Of a stretch of DNA of 64,000 nt, positions 1-8,023 are shown one piece after another; position 1 is the stretch's first letter, and every line of letters begins with the position of its first letter. The notes beneath the pieces were generated by a model that had not been told where the DNA came from, did not search any database, and saw nothing but the letters and a program-made list of their open reading frames with translations. The stretch covers positions 186,001-250,000 of the forward strand of contig NZ_BAABHA010000015.1 of NCBI RefSeq assembly GCF_039541855.1, in the 5' to 3' direction. The DNA comes from Solirubrum koreensis. Lineage in GTDB: Bacteria > Bacteroidota > Bacteroidia > Cytophagales > Hymenobacteraceae. A program made the translations under genes and the position numbers.

Positions 1-149
1 TGGGGTTGAAAATCTGCCAGCTTTGCGGCGGGGCAGGTACTGAAAAATGTATGTATAGGTAGCCTTTTTTTGCGAAAAGTTGCATGCGTTTTAGTAGTTA
101 ATTTCCTGATTGTTAGAAAGTTTAATAAATATTAGTAATATGATATAGA

Positions 150-615
150 TAGTTGAATCGGGTCTGTAAGCAAAGCGCCACAACACGGCCGTGGCGCCTC
201 AAAAGGCACCCATGGATTTCTTCCATTCGGTGAAAAAACCGTTCTGCGTAGCGTGCTATTAAGTCGCTCCGATGCAGTGGTTAAGGCCCTTGTTCTTGCC
301 ACCGGCCAAACCTCGTCTGGGACCGAACCACGCGTCCACGAATACTGATTGCCAACTGTCCGGCTTGCCGCACGCGAGGCGAAGGGCTGGCCGGGAGTAA
401 CCACGCATGCCGGCTACGCTATATTGACTTTTGCCGACGTCCAACGTCTGGTGCAATAACCGCCGAGCCCAGGTTGTAGTGGTCCGTATCCACCTATTGC
501 GTTACCGCTTTATGGCACGTTCGGTAAGCCGCTTGGCTCGACGAGCTGACCAGTCGTTAATACTGTTGTCAGCTTTCTTCCCTATACTCCATAGCCCGGG
601 AGTGTGCCCGTGAAT
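150..615 (-). pseudogene. Decayed IS1-family-like transposase remnant
   Basis: No intact gene lies in the first 640 bases. Read on the minus strand, pieces resembling the C-terminal end of an IS1-type transposase appear spread over different frames: GGKNKGLNH in one frame, then ERLNSTLR in the next. This resembles the family pattern (VGK..GLTNHIERFN.TLRQR) broken by small insertions, deletions and stops. No terminal inverted repeats or target duplications could be identified. The assignment rests on a short motif resemblance and could be coincidental. Nothing else recognisable was found in 1-642. Confidence 0.35.
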
Positions 616-642
616 AGTGGCGTGCTCTTGCACAGTAACTGG

Positions 643-1218
643 CTAGGGGCGCAAAGGAGGTAGGCGCTGCCGAAGCTCGGCGGACGTTAGGTTTTCCAGC
701 GTGAGCAGCGCCGCGTATGGGTCGCCGGGAAGCTGCAGCAGCTGGGCAAAGGCGGGTTCCGTTTTCAGGCCCTGCCGTTTTAAGGTTAGCACTGCCTGGC
801 GCCAGGCTTCGCCGCCGGCCTCCAGCACGGCGTACTCCACCAGCAGGTGGCGCACGGCATGTTGCGCCCGCGTGGGTTGCGGCTGACCAAACACCTCCCA
901 GGCGAAGCCTTCGGCCTCAAAACCGCCCACCACGCTGGGGCAGCCGCGCACCATGGTTTCCTGCAACGAAAAACGGGGCAAGTGCCCGTAGTGCTGGCGC
1001 AGTAGCAATTGGAAATCAGCCAAAGCTAGTTGCGGCACTTCGCAAATCAGGTCCAGGTCGCTGCTGGGCAGGTCAATGTTCAGCGGGATGGTACCGGCCA
1101 GCACGGGTCCGAAAGCATTCAGGGTGGCCAGGATGCCCAGGCGTTCGAAAGCGGCATGCGCCTGCCGCTGGCGCGACGTGCCGATTTGCAAGTAGCCGAT
1201 GTCTTCCCAATTGCGCAT
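643..1218 (-). CDS. DUF4269 nucleotidyltransferase-like protein
   Basis: A 191-residue cytoplasmic protein of the DUF4269 family. Its start MRNWEDIGYL and the block AGTIPLNIDLPSSDLDLI (residues 41-58) match the usual beginning and core of that family. The paired acidic residues D54 and D56 after a Gly/Ser-rich turn resemble the metal-binding motif of the nucleotidyltransferase fold; the substrate is unknown. The frame stays open upstream to 1296, but the ATG at 1218 is chosen because family similarity begins exactly there. It is a monocistronic minus-strand gene, with the decayed transposase remnant just beyond its stop. Family assignment is fairly confident; activity is not known. Confidence 0.8.
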   Translation of the reverse strand: MRNWEDIGYLQIGTSRQRQAHAAFERLGILATLNAFGPVLAGTIPLNIDLPSSDLDLICEVPQLALADFQLLLRQHYGHLPRFSLQETMVRGCPSVVGGFEAEGFAWEVFGQPQPTRAQHAVRHLLVEYAVLEAGGEAWRQAVLTLKRQGLKTEPAFAQLLQLPGDPYAALLTLENLTSAELRQRLPPLRP

Positions 1219-1394
1219 AGAAAACCGAGGCGGGGTTCGTAGGCCAAAGAAAGCACCTTCCGCCTTCGCGGGCGGCGAGAAAAACAACGAATACAAGGGC
1301 TACCTCGGAAAGCCCGAAGCGCTGGGCGCCGGTATGCATCGTGCCTACAGGCATTGCCCGCTCCCGGCCCGGCCACCACGGCCCCTTACACAAA

Positions 1395-1414
1395 CGCCTC
1401 CCGACTGGGAGGCG
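1395..1414 (-). terminator. Hairpin, possible terminator
   Basis: Inverted repeat CGCCTCCC (1395-1402) and GGGAGGCG (1407-1414) around a 4-nt loop. It lies about 50 bases past the stop of the minus-strand gene at 1462-1854. On that strand the stem is followed by TTTGTG, only a weak U-tract. Confidence 0.4.
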
Positions 1415-1461
1415 CTGCCGGCAGACGCAGAGCCGGCTGAGGGAATCAGAGCAAAACTGCT

Positions 1462-1854
1462 TTACCGCTGAGCCGTAGCCAGGCTAAGCAGGCTGGCGCT
1501 ACGCGTTTGAGTGGTTTGCAAATCCAGGCCGAAGCGGTGGGTGTCGGTGCCCAGCTTCACCACCAGGGCGTAGCGGCCGTCGGCGAGGTTGCGCACGTTG
1601 AGCTTCTCCCCGAACGACCCATCGGAACTGCTTTTTTGGTAGAGCACGGCGCCGTCGGTGGTGCGCACGAGCTGCAGGCGGCCCAGCTGCCGGGCGGGGT
1701 TGCTCACGCGCACGGTGTACACGAAGTCGGCGGTTTGGGCCACCGTTACCGGCTGGGCGGGTGCTTGCTGCGCCGTGGCCAGCTGGCCCTTGCCCAAAAC
1801 CAACAGGCCCATCAGCAGGCCAAACCGAGCGGATTCTTGCCAGAATGTTGTCAT
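1462..1854 (-). CDS. Small exported protein of unknown function
   Basis: A 130-residue protein with an N-terminal export signal: a hydrophobic stretch at about residues 11-21, with likely cleavage near ATA-QQ around residue 28. The mature part (about 35-115) alternates beta-type segments and contains LVRTTDGAVLYQKSSSDGSF and NLADGRYALVVK. This is the look of a small Ig-like or beta-sandwich domain, comparable to the tails of many secreted Bacteroidota proteins. No catalytic motif is visible. The ATG at 1854 is chosen over the upstream in-frame start at 1905 because it gives a compact signal peptide. A CAAAGGTC near 1914 resembles an imperfect -7 element for this strand. Function is unknown; probably periplasmic or surface associated. 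Confidence 0.6.
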   Translation of the reverse strand: MTTFWQESARFGLLMGLLVLGKGQLATAQQAPAQPVTVAQTADFVYTVRVSNPARQLGRLQLVRTTDGAVLYQKSSSDGSFGEKLNVRNLADGRYALVVKLGTDTHRFGLDLQTTQTRSASLLSLATAQR

Positions 1855-2087
1855 AGTAGGGTGGGGGTTAGGATGTGGAAACGAGCCCATTGGCCCGTCG
1901 AACATTTACCGGGGCAAAGGTCGGCCCCCACTGTGTAGCCTACTTGAACCCACCATTACCATTCCGTAAACAAGCCCCGGCGGTGCACCTAGCACAGCAA
2001 CCCAGCAACAGCTCTGCGTAGCCTGGGGCCACGAGCTGCCGCCCACGCCACTACAGAGGCCCGAGCCGCGTAGCTCGGGGCAAAAAC

Positions 2088-2537
2088 CTACGTCCCGCGC
2101 TTTACGTGCCGGCGAAGATTGCGCTGTACCCACCGGGGGAGTTTACGGGTGCGTTCGTAGCGCAGCATCACTTCCTGCTCACCCCGCCTGGAGTACCGCA
2201 TGAGGCGACTAATGGACGCGGTGGTGCCCACCAACCCCGCCACGATGCCCGTAACCGGCAGCGTGGTGTTGGGGGTGCTGCCCGACAAGCCTTCGAGCGC
2301 CGCCACCGCCGAAAAAGTCATGGTCGCGGCCAGGCCAACGGGTAAGCCCACCAAGGCAATGGCGGCGCGGCTGCGCTTTTCGTCGAACAGCTCGCGCAGG
2401 GCCCGCACCGTATCGACGGAGGTAGGCAGGGGCTGGAAACCGGAGGCCGCGGGGAGCGGCGCCTGGGCCCAGGCCGGCAAGAGGCTTCCCAGGCACACCA
2501 GGATCAATAGCAATAACGCGGCTTTTATGCTTCGCAT
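2088..2537 (-). CDS. Exported or membrane protein of unknown function
   Basis: A 149-residue protein with a clear signal peptide (residues 1-25, ending PAWAQA). Two further hydrophobic stretches at about 58-81 and 93-111 are separated by a short Gly/Ser/Thr/Pro loop, so the mature protein may be a small two-helix membrane protein. The C-terminus is strongly basic (about 119-149, including RRHVKRG). The ATG at 2537 is preferred over the one at 2555 because it leaves a standard signal peptide. No family was recognised. An inverted repeat (2591-2637) separates it from the glycine-rich protein gene upstream. Confidence 0.6.
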   Translation of the reverse strand: MRSIKAALLLLILVCLGSLLPAWAQAPLPAASGFQPLPTSVDTVRALRELFDEKRSRAAIALVGLPVGLAATMTFSAVAALEGLSGSTPNTTLPVTGIVAGLVGTTASISRLMRYSRRGEQEVMLRYERTRKLPRWVQRNLRRHVKRGT

Positions 2538-2590
2538 ACACCTATAAAAGAGCACTGCAATACCGTATCAGGCATGTTGGCCTGAGGTCC

Positions 2591-2637
2591 TGCTGCGTTC
2601 AGACGAAGCAGTAGAGAGGCTTCGTCTGAACGCAGCA
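2591..2637. repeat. 19-bp perfect inverted repeat (REP-like or terminator)
   Basis: Arms at 2591-2609 and 2619-2637 are perfect reverse complements (TGCTGCGTTCAGACGAAGC and its complement) around a 9-nt loop. It lies between two minus-strand genes and could terminate the transcript of the glycine-rich protein gene. There is no U-tract, and its form resembles dispersed intergenic palindromes. Copy number in the genome cannot be judged here. Confidence 0.75.
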
Positions 2638-2719
2638 GAATGTTCTAAGGAGGGTTTCAGCGAAATCCACACAGGGGCTGGCTTTACCCGCAGCCGGGCT
2701 GTGGGGCCCGGCTGCCGGC

Positions 2720-4120
2720 CTACTCCTTGTACACAATCAGAATGCGGGCCGGCCGGCCGTAAATAGTGCTGGAATTGCTGGTGTTGCCGGTTTGCAGCAC
2801 CACGTTGCCGTTAAAGATGTACACGCCGTAGAGTACGCCCGCGTTCAGAGTGAAGCCGGGCGGCACCTGGTCGTTGTTCACGGGCACCAGGGCCGTTACG
2901 CTTAGGATTTTGGCATCGGTGAGGCCGTGGGCTACAAAGGCCTGGCCCTGGTTGGCGGGCAGCGTGCCGCTCAGCTCCAGGGTTCTAATGGCCGGCGCGT
3001 TGCTGCCCAGCCTGGTAAAACCGCCCACCGTTACGGTGCCGGTACTGCCAATGGCCAGGCCGGTGCTGCCCCCGTTGCCCACCAGCAGCTTGTCGGTCAG
3101 GTTCAGGTTTCGGGTGGCGGTGTGGTTGCCCAGGTTGTCGCCGGGCACGTTCACAAAGTTCGAGCCGTCGAGAACAGGCGCGGGCGGGGGCGGGGTAATG
3201 GTGACGTAGCCGTTGCTGGCCTGGTAGCCCTGGGTATGCACCACGTTGGTGGCGCCGGGGTCGGCGTACGACGAGCCGCCGCCGCCGCCCGAGCCGCCGC
3301 CGCCCCCGCCGCCGCCGTAGTAGCCGCCGCCGCCCCCGCCGCCGCCGGTGTTGCCGTCGCCGCCCTGGCCGAGGCTGCCGGTGCCCCCCGCCGGGCCGCC
3401 GCGCGAGCCGCCCACGCCACCGGCCGTCTGGCTGCCGCCCTGGCCGCCCCCGTCTACTCCGCAGGCCACCAGACCGCCGCCGCAGGCGCCGCTCAGGTTA
3501 AAGCCGCCGCCGCCCCCGCCGCCGGCCACCAGTACCCGGTTGGCAAGGGCGGTGCCGCCGCGCCGGATATCGGTAGCGCCGCCGCCCACGCCCACGAACG
3601 AGCCCGTGCCGCCGCCGTTGTAGCGGTTGCGGCCGCCCACGTACAGGTGCAGGGTTTCGCCGGGCGTTACGCCAATGGTGGCCTGCACCCGGCCACCGCG
3701 CCCGCCTATGGTGCGCGATGCGTAGTCGGTGCCGGCCGCGCCGGCCATGTCAATCTGCAGCGAGGTGACGCCGGCGGGCACCACGTAGGTTTGCACGCTG
3801 CCGGTGAAGCCAAACGTAATGCCCGCCGCCCCCGACGCCGCCACGTCGGGCAGGTACACCACCCAGCTGGTGCCGTTCCACACGTTAAGGGTGGTGGTGG
3901 TGCTGTTGAAAATGGTAAGGCCCGGCGCCGGGCTCGGAATGGCGTCGCGCTGGGCCGTGGTCAGGCGCGGAGGAAGCAGGCCCTTGTTGGTGGCCTGCAC
4001 GTCGAGGGCGGCCGAGGGGTTGGGCGACGTGGTGCCGATGCCCACGCTGCCGCCCGTTTGGGCGTACAGGGCCAGCGGCGTTAGCAACCACAGGGTTAGC
4101 AGGGTAAAGAGTTGCTTCAT
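2720..4120 (-). CDS. Secreted glycine-rich protein
   Basis: A 466-residue exported protein. Residues 1-20 are a signal peptide ending LALYAQ. Next comes SVGIGTTSPNPSAALDVQATN, the lead-in often seen in Bacteroidota surface proteins whose structural repeats mention 'GIGTTSPNPSA'. Residues about 125-190 form a beta-rich segment. Residues about 190-285 are extremely glycine rich, with runs of up to eight Gly interrupted by Tyr, Ser and Asn, and end in SSYADPG. This resembles the glycine-rich domain found in many bacterial surface proteins and in ALK/LTK receptors. The C-terminal 180 residues are ordinary beta-type sequence ending LIVYKE, with no T9SS tail seen. A well-formed Bacteroidota promoter lies upstream (4233-4262). 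The role is unknown; surface structure or adhesion is an inference. Confidence 0.75.
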   Translation of the reverse strand: MKQLFTLLTLWLLTPLALYAQTGGSVGIGTTSPNPSAALDVQATNKGLLPPRLTTAQRDAIPSPAPGLTIFNSTTTTLNVWNGTSWVVYLPDVAASGAAGITFGFTGSVQTYVVPAGVTSLQIDMAGAAGTDYASRTIGGRGGRVQATIGVTPGETLHLYVGGRNRYNGGGTGSFVGVGGGATDIRRGGTALANRVLVAGGGGGGGFNLSGACGGGLVACGVDGGGQGGSQTAGGVGGSRGGPAGGTGSLGQGGDGNTGGGGGGGGYYGGGGGGGGSGGGGGSSYADPGATNVVHTQGYQASNGYVTITPPPPAPVLDGSNFVNVPGDNLGNHTATRNLNLTDKLLVGNGGSTGLAIGSTGTVTVGGFTRLGSNAPAIRTLELSGTLPANQGQAFVAHGLTDAKILSVTALVPVNNDQVPPGFTLNAGVLYGVYIFNGNVVLQTGNTSNSSTIYGRPARILIVYKE

Positions 4121-4232
4121 AGAAAGAAGGTTAGGGTGCTTTAGGAACGGGCAGGGCAGGAAGAAGGGGCGTAGGCAGCGGGCCAACATCAATGGGAAGC
4201 CGGGCTGGCCGGCACGCAGGCCGTCATCGGGC

Positions 4233-4262
4233 CAAATATAATTGGTGTGCCTTTTCAGCAAA
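4233..4262 (-). promoter_or_regulatory. Bacteroidota-type promoter for the glycine-rich protein
   Basis: On the minus strand TTTG (4262-4259) is followed after 18 bases by TATATTTG (4240-4233). This matches the Bacteroidota TTTG / TAnnTTTG promoter with near-standard spacing. It predicts a leader of about 105 bases before the ATG at 4120. Confidence 0.6.
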
Positions 4263-4372
4263 CACACCCGCGCCGGGCCGGTGTGCGCTGGGGTGCTGCG
4301 CCAAACACAAAACGGCCCGGCTGCCGCTGGGGCAACCGGGCCGGAGCTGTAAACGGAAGCCTCCGCCACCCA

Positions 4373-5077
4373 TCAGCCGCCAAACGACTCCTTCTGGAAG
4401 CCGAAGCCGCGCAGCTCGGCCTCCCAGGCATCGGGGTAGTTGGCCTTTACGTGGTGAATAAGGGCCCGCAGCGCCTTGCGCACCTGCGCCTCGCCCCGGT
4501 CCTTGGTGTTTACTTTCTGGCTCCGCTCGCCGCTGGCCTCCAGGGTGTCCTGCACCAGCGCGGTGTACTCGGTGGCCAGCGGCGCCCAGTGGGCCGTGCC
4601 GTACTTCTTCTTGTCGAATTTGTGCTTCAGCAAGGCCGCCTGCAGCTTTTCGAGGGCCTTCACCCGCTCGGGACGAGCCTTGGGCAGCAGGTAAGTGCCG
4701 TTGCGCTTCTCAATGCCGAACTCGCCGTAGTAGGCCTCGTCGTCGTCATAGGCTTCGTGCAGGTAGCCTTTTACAAACGACAAGCCCTTGTCGAGCAGCT
4801 GGTCGAGGGCTTTGAGGCGCTTGACCTGCGGGCTGCGCTGGTCGCCGGCATCGTCGGCGGCGGCGTGGCTGGCCACAAAATCGGCGACTTGCTGGGCAAA
4901 GTCGGCTTTGCTGAGCCAGAGCAGCGCGGGCAGGGCCGAGGTCTGCCATTTGGTGGCTACCGTGGTGGCCAGCGTGCCCAGGGCCACGGCTTTGTTCGGA
5001 AGCTGAGCGGCGCGCTGCACCGCTTTGGGGGAGGCCGGCGCCGCTGCGGCGGCCGTGCCGGTAATAGAAGTTGACAT
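4373..5077 (-). CDS. Conserved-looking hypothetical protein
   Basis: A 234-residue, mostly helical, charged protein without signal peptide or membrane segment. It starts with a low-complexity Ala/Thr/Pro/Ser stretch (residues 1-25). Helical segments follow, with an acidic patch YDDDEAYYGEF in the middle and a basic helical C-terminal third (RKALRALIHHVKANYPDAWE). The regular heptad-like spacing of Leu and Ala suggests a helical bundle, so it is probably cytoplasmic. No family was recognised. Codon use and GC content match the surrounding genome. The 42-bp repeat array lies immediately upstream of its start, so its promoter, if separate, would be in or beyond the repeats. Confidence 0.65.
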   Translation of the reverse strand: MSTSITGTAAAAAPASPKAVQRAAQLPNKAVALGTLATTVATKWQTSALPALLWLSKADFAQQVADFVASHAAADDAGDQRSPQVKRLKALDQLLDKGLSFVKGYLHEAYDDDEAYYGEFGIEKRNGTYLLPKARPERVKALEKLQAALLKHKFDKKKYGTAHWAPLATEYTALVQDTLEASGERSQKVNTKDRGEAQVRKALRALIHHVKANYPDAWEAELRGFGFQKESFGG

Positions 5078-5144
5078 GAATAAGATAGTAAGAGGTTGTA
5101 CTGTTGCTGGAATATAGGAATACCGCTAGGCAATACAACCTCAC

Positions 5145-5353
5145 CCGGCCTTCCCCCGATGGTTTTCGAGCCGGGAAGAATCTTCCGAGGGCAGAAACCA
5201 TCGCACGAAGGCCGGGTCAACGTTCACCCTGGGCAAAAACAATCGGGGGAAGGCCCGGAAGAATCTACCGGGCCCAGCAACCATCGTGGGAGGGCCCGGT
5301 AGATATCGACCCAGCACCCAAACGATGGTTTGCGGGCCGGGTCGATGTCTACC
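5145..5353. repeat. Array of about five degenerate 42-bp tandem repeats
   Basis: Successive units at 5145-5186, 5187-5228, 5229-5269 (41 bp), 5270-5311 and 5312-5353. Each has a core of AAACCATCG or its complement CGATGGTTT, followed by a GGCCCGGT-like box and a trailing ...TCTACC/TCGACC. Unit 1 also resembles the reverse complement of unit 3, so the unit is partly palindromic. The period is a multiple of three and the array is open in several frames, but no gene is claimed. It fills the interval between the hypothetical gene starting at 5077 and the small gene ending at 5394. Confidence 0.8.
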
Positions 5354-5393
5354 GGGCCGTGGCGCGGATGCGCCGGGGCGGTGGGGCAGCGGC

Positions 5394-5756
5394 TTACTTG
5401 CGGCGTTTGTACAGCCGCGCCACGTAGCCCTCTTGGTTCACATACACCAGGCTGTCCTTGGTGAGCTTCAGGAGCCGGTGGGCCCGTGGCAGGCCCTCGT
5501 CGTACATCGTGAAGGTGGTAGGCGTAAGGGTGTAGCGCACCGGCGTTTCCAAAAAGTCGGTGTAGTAGAGCTTGGTGCCCCACACCCAATACGCGGCGTT
5601 TTCCGCTTCGCTGGCGGCCCATATGCCCTGAATCAGCTGCTGCGGCGTGGGCGGCGCCTGCTTCGCCGATTTCTTGGCTTGGCCGAAGGTGCTGATGCTC
5701 AGGAGCAGGAGAAGTGTGAGGTATTGGGAAAGGGTATGAAGGCAAAGTGTAGATAT
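5394..5756 (-). CDS. Small exported protein, 5' end apparently lost
   Basis: The minus-strand frame from about 5756 to the stop at 5394 reads as a sensible small exported protein. It has a hydrophobic leader LTLLLLLSISTFGQA, a short Lys/Pro/Gln linker and a beta-rich body with WAASEAENAAYWVWGTKLYY, ending YVARLYKRRK. There is no ATG, GTG or TTG between the preceding in-frame stop (5768-5766) and the leader. The first in-frame start-like codon is a GTG at 5585, inside the domain. An 18-bp palindrome (5757-5812) abuts the 5' end, and the AT-rich gene 5821-7989 follows. I infer that insertion or rearrangement removed the original start. It may be a pseudogene or use a rare start codon. Confidence 0.5.
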   Translation of the reverse strand: MSTLCLHTLSQYLTLLLLLSISTFGQAKKSAKQAPPTPQQLIQGIWAASEAENAAYWVWGTKLYYTDFLETPVRYTLTPTTFTMYDEGLPRAHRLLKLTKDSLVYVNQEGYVARLYKRRK

Positions 5757-5812
5757 AACTACCGCTCAAGCGGGTTACGAATTTTAGCTCGCATCCCGCT
5801 TGAGCGGTAGTT
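5757..5812. repeat. 18-bp perfect inverted repeat at edge of AT-rich island
   Basis: Arms at 5757-5774 and 5795-5812 are perfect reverse complements (AACTACCGCTCAAGCGGG and its complement) with a 20-nt spacer. It sits between the stop of the AT-rich gene (5821) and the start-less small gene. It may terminate the AT-rich transcript or be a mobile palindromic element. Confidence 0.8.
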
Positions 5813-5820
5813 AACCCAAA

Positions 5821-7989
5821 TTACAGTAGCGTAATAGCTTCATCTTCAATGTCTAGTAAACGCTTGGTTTCTTTGACCTCTGCTTCTGCTCGGTTTAATA
5901 GTTTTTCCAATGCGCTTACTCTGTTTTCGTCAAACCGATATAGAAAATATAATTTTTTTCTTCTGCGTTCTGTAATATATTCATGTAGAGCATTGTAAGA
6001 AAAGTCCTTGTTTTTGATTGCAAATATTAAATAAGAAATCGGAATCAAAACCAAGCCGAATATATACGTGATTGGCTCCATAATATCCCAGCCAAATTTG
6101 TATATAAGCCCAATGAATATTAAAGGCAATAATATTGTTGTGGCTCCAACTATTTTTGTGGCAAATTCGTGGCTTTCTTTTTCGTACCTGTCTCTAAAAG
6201 TAATAAGTAGCTGTTTCTCTCTGTTCAAGTCCTTGATTCTCTCTTGATCCGTTGACAGCTTTTGGTTAAGCAGTTCTCGTGTATGTTCGGAAGTGAGGCG
6301 AGTTGTAGCTTCTTCTAGGTCGTTTTGATTGCGTTGGAACAAATCACTCTTGATTTGTTCAATTCTTTTCTCTGCCTCGTGACTTTTATCGGATATCAAA
6401 GCTTGAGTTAGCTCATCCCTTCTTCTCTGCTTGGCTTCTTCTCGTCTAGCTTCAAGTTGAATTTCTGTTATGAAGTCGTCTCCTGTAGCTTTTTCTAACA
6501 AGTCAAGATTTTTAACTGTTTGATCAGCAACAGAATTTGCCAGGAGTACAATGTCCCTAGGGTCAACTTTGCCCTTGGCGTAACGGCTTATTTTTTCGTC
6601 TAGATGTCTTAGAAGTCTATTGCTAGGAAGATTGTTGCTATAAGCAGAAGAAATCAATCGTGTTAATCCCACTTCTAACATTTCCGTATTAGAAACATTA
6701 GGACTGGTCAACCAGAGAATATTGATTAGGTCCTCGGCTTTAATAATTTCGGGTACGTTGCCCTTATGACTTGTATACTCAAGAGACCTTTGTGTATGAG
6801 TTACAAACCAGCATTTCGCCTCATAGAAATCAGTTACGAATCTTTCGCGTTTTTTTCTTACATATGTTACTGCCGTAGCATCGTGGAGCGCTGCTTGCGG
6901 ATTATTGCGAATTTTTTTGAATGTTTCATATATAGGCGAAAACTTCGCCTCATTTCTATACGGTTTGGTATGTGCAATAATTATTATTCCAAGGTCCGAT
7001 ATTTCTTGTATTAAATTTGCGGCAAATCTTTGTAAATCTGTTTTCGTAAGTTTTCTTCTGTCGCACGCTGACTCAATAGTTTCTTTGTCAATTTTTCTTA
7101 CAAGAATAGCGTCCTCGATTTTACTTGCTACTATTTTCAATAAATTTGTAGTTTCATTTATTGTGTCATCTAATACTGTAATTCTGTAACCCAGTCTTTT
7201 GCATATCTGTATTATTTTGTGGCATGTATGATGCGACTCGGGTGATGTAAGATCAAGAAGGCTAATGATAAAATTTGTGTCTAATACAAATTCTACATCT
7301 GATTTTATTTTTCCAACACTTATTTCCAAATATCCTGAAATAATAGATCCAAGGTAGATTTTTTTTAGAGTGCTGAATAAAGCATGTTCATTTTTAATGC
7401 TTTCAATAAAATCAGCATGTACAGAACTTGTTATTTCAGGATTTTTCTCGCCATTGTATGCAAAATAGCAAGAAAGTGAGGCTCTGTTGGAATCTAAAAA
7501 ATCAAAGATTGAAATGCATTTGTCGGATTCCTCACCTCTGACTAGCAAAAAATTAGAAAAAGCTTGGTTTAATACTTCTACTTCTGTCTCTTGTCTAGAA
7601 ACAGTTTCTTCTATATCTGAAAACACAAAGTTTTTTATAACGAATGCGCCATCATTATATATTTTAATATGCTCTTTCCCATCTGAATTAATTTCATCAG
7701 ATACCTTTTTTAATAGTTTATTTAAAAATGGTATAGGTATATCTAGTCTATATTCCTTGTCGACAAAATCTTTTATTTCAACCAAAGACTCGCCTTTGGT
7801 GACAAAGTCTTTGTTCATCTTAGCTAAGGCGCTTTTAACCAGAGGAATGAAAATGTCACTTAGGTCCTGGATTCCAGAACCTGAATTTTCATTTATATGA
7901 GCTAAGAGGCTGTATGTTGTAACCCTTGTTGCGTCCACGTGAGTGTCTATTTCGCTAGTTACTGCTTCTGCTTGAACAACAGGTTTCAT
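5821..7989 (-). CDS. PIN-like nuclease, coiled-coil, two-helix membrane protein
   Basis: A 722-residue protein in DNA visibly poorer in GC than every neighbour, with many AT-rich codons; this suggests recent transfer. Residues about 25-130 are helical and could include a winged-helix-like part. Residues 232-400 resemble a PIN nuclease: FVLDTNFIISLL with D237, an acidic E279 in DTINETTN, and D370 in LHDATAV, followed by CWFVTHTQ. In the last motif the usual fourth acidic residue is Thr. Residues about 505-605 are a charged coiled coil. Helices at about 611-632 and 640-657 look transmembrane, followed by a basic segment and a final short coiled coil. There is no adjacent antitoxin, so it is not a simple VapBC pair. 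I infer a membrane-anchored RNase, possibly a phage-defence effector, acting alone. The fold call comes from motifs only. Confidence 0.6.
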   Translation of the reverse strand: MKPVVQAEAVTSEIDTHVDATRVTTYSLLAHINENSGSGIQDLSDIFIPLVKSALAKMNKDFVTKGESLVEIKDFVDKEYRLDIPIPFLNKLLKKVSDEINSDGKEHIKIYNDGAFVIKNFVFSDIEETVSRQETEVEVLNQAFSNFLLVRGEESDKCISIFDFLDSNRASLSCYFAYNGEKNPEITSSVHADFIESIKNEHALFSTLKKIYLGSIISGYLEISVGKIKSDVEFVLDTNFIISLLDLTSPESHHTCHKIIQICKRLGYRITVLDDTINETTNLLKIVASKIEDAILVRKIDKETIESACDRRKLTKTDLQRFAANLIQEISDLGIIIIAHTKPYRNEAKFSPIYETFKKIRNNPQAALHDATAVTYVRKKRERFVTDFYEAKCWFVTHTQRSLEYTSHKGNVPEIIKAEDLINILWLTSPNVSNTEMLEVGLTRLISSAYSNNLPSNRLLRHLDEKISRYAKGKVDPRDIVLLANSVADQTVKNLDLLEKATGDDFITEIQLEARREEAKQRRRDELTQALISDKSHEAEKRIEQIKSDLFQRNQNDLEEATTRLTSEHTRELLNQKLSTDQERIKDLNREKQLLITFRDRYEKESHEFATKIVGATTILLPLIFIGLIYKFGWDIMEPITYIFGLVLIPISYLIFAIKNKDFSYNALHEYITERRRKKLYFLYRFDENRVSALEKLLNRAEAEVKETKRLLDIEDEAITLL

Positions 7990-8023
7990 TCCGTTCGCTG
8001 AAAAAATAGTAATTAATTCATAT

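Noticed and set aside
1906..2087. Possible gene in the spacer before the 149-residue membrane protein
   Set aside because: Only shadow frames with no start context or family; a small hairpin at 2060-2079 is all that stands out.
2927..4084. 385-residue plus-strand frame over the glycine-rich gene
   Set aside because: Complement of the glycine codons gives Ala/Pro-rich translation; not a gene.
5145..5353. CRISPR array
   Set aside because: The units are contiguous, degenerate and partly inverted, without unique spacers or cas genes.
5224..5769. 181-residue minus-strand frame beginning with TTG
   Set aside because: It is out of frame with the signal-like leader and conserved-looking body of the small exported protein.
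5821..7989. VapC-type toxin-antitoxin module
   Set aside because: No small antitoxin gene adjoins, and the protein is far longer than VapC and membrane anchored.
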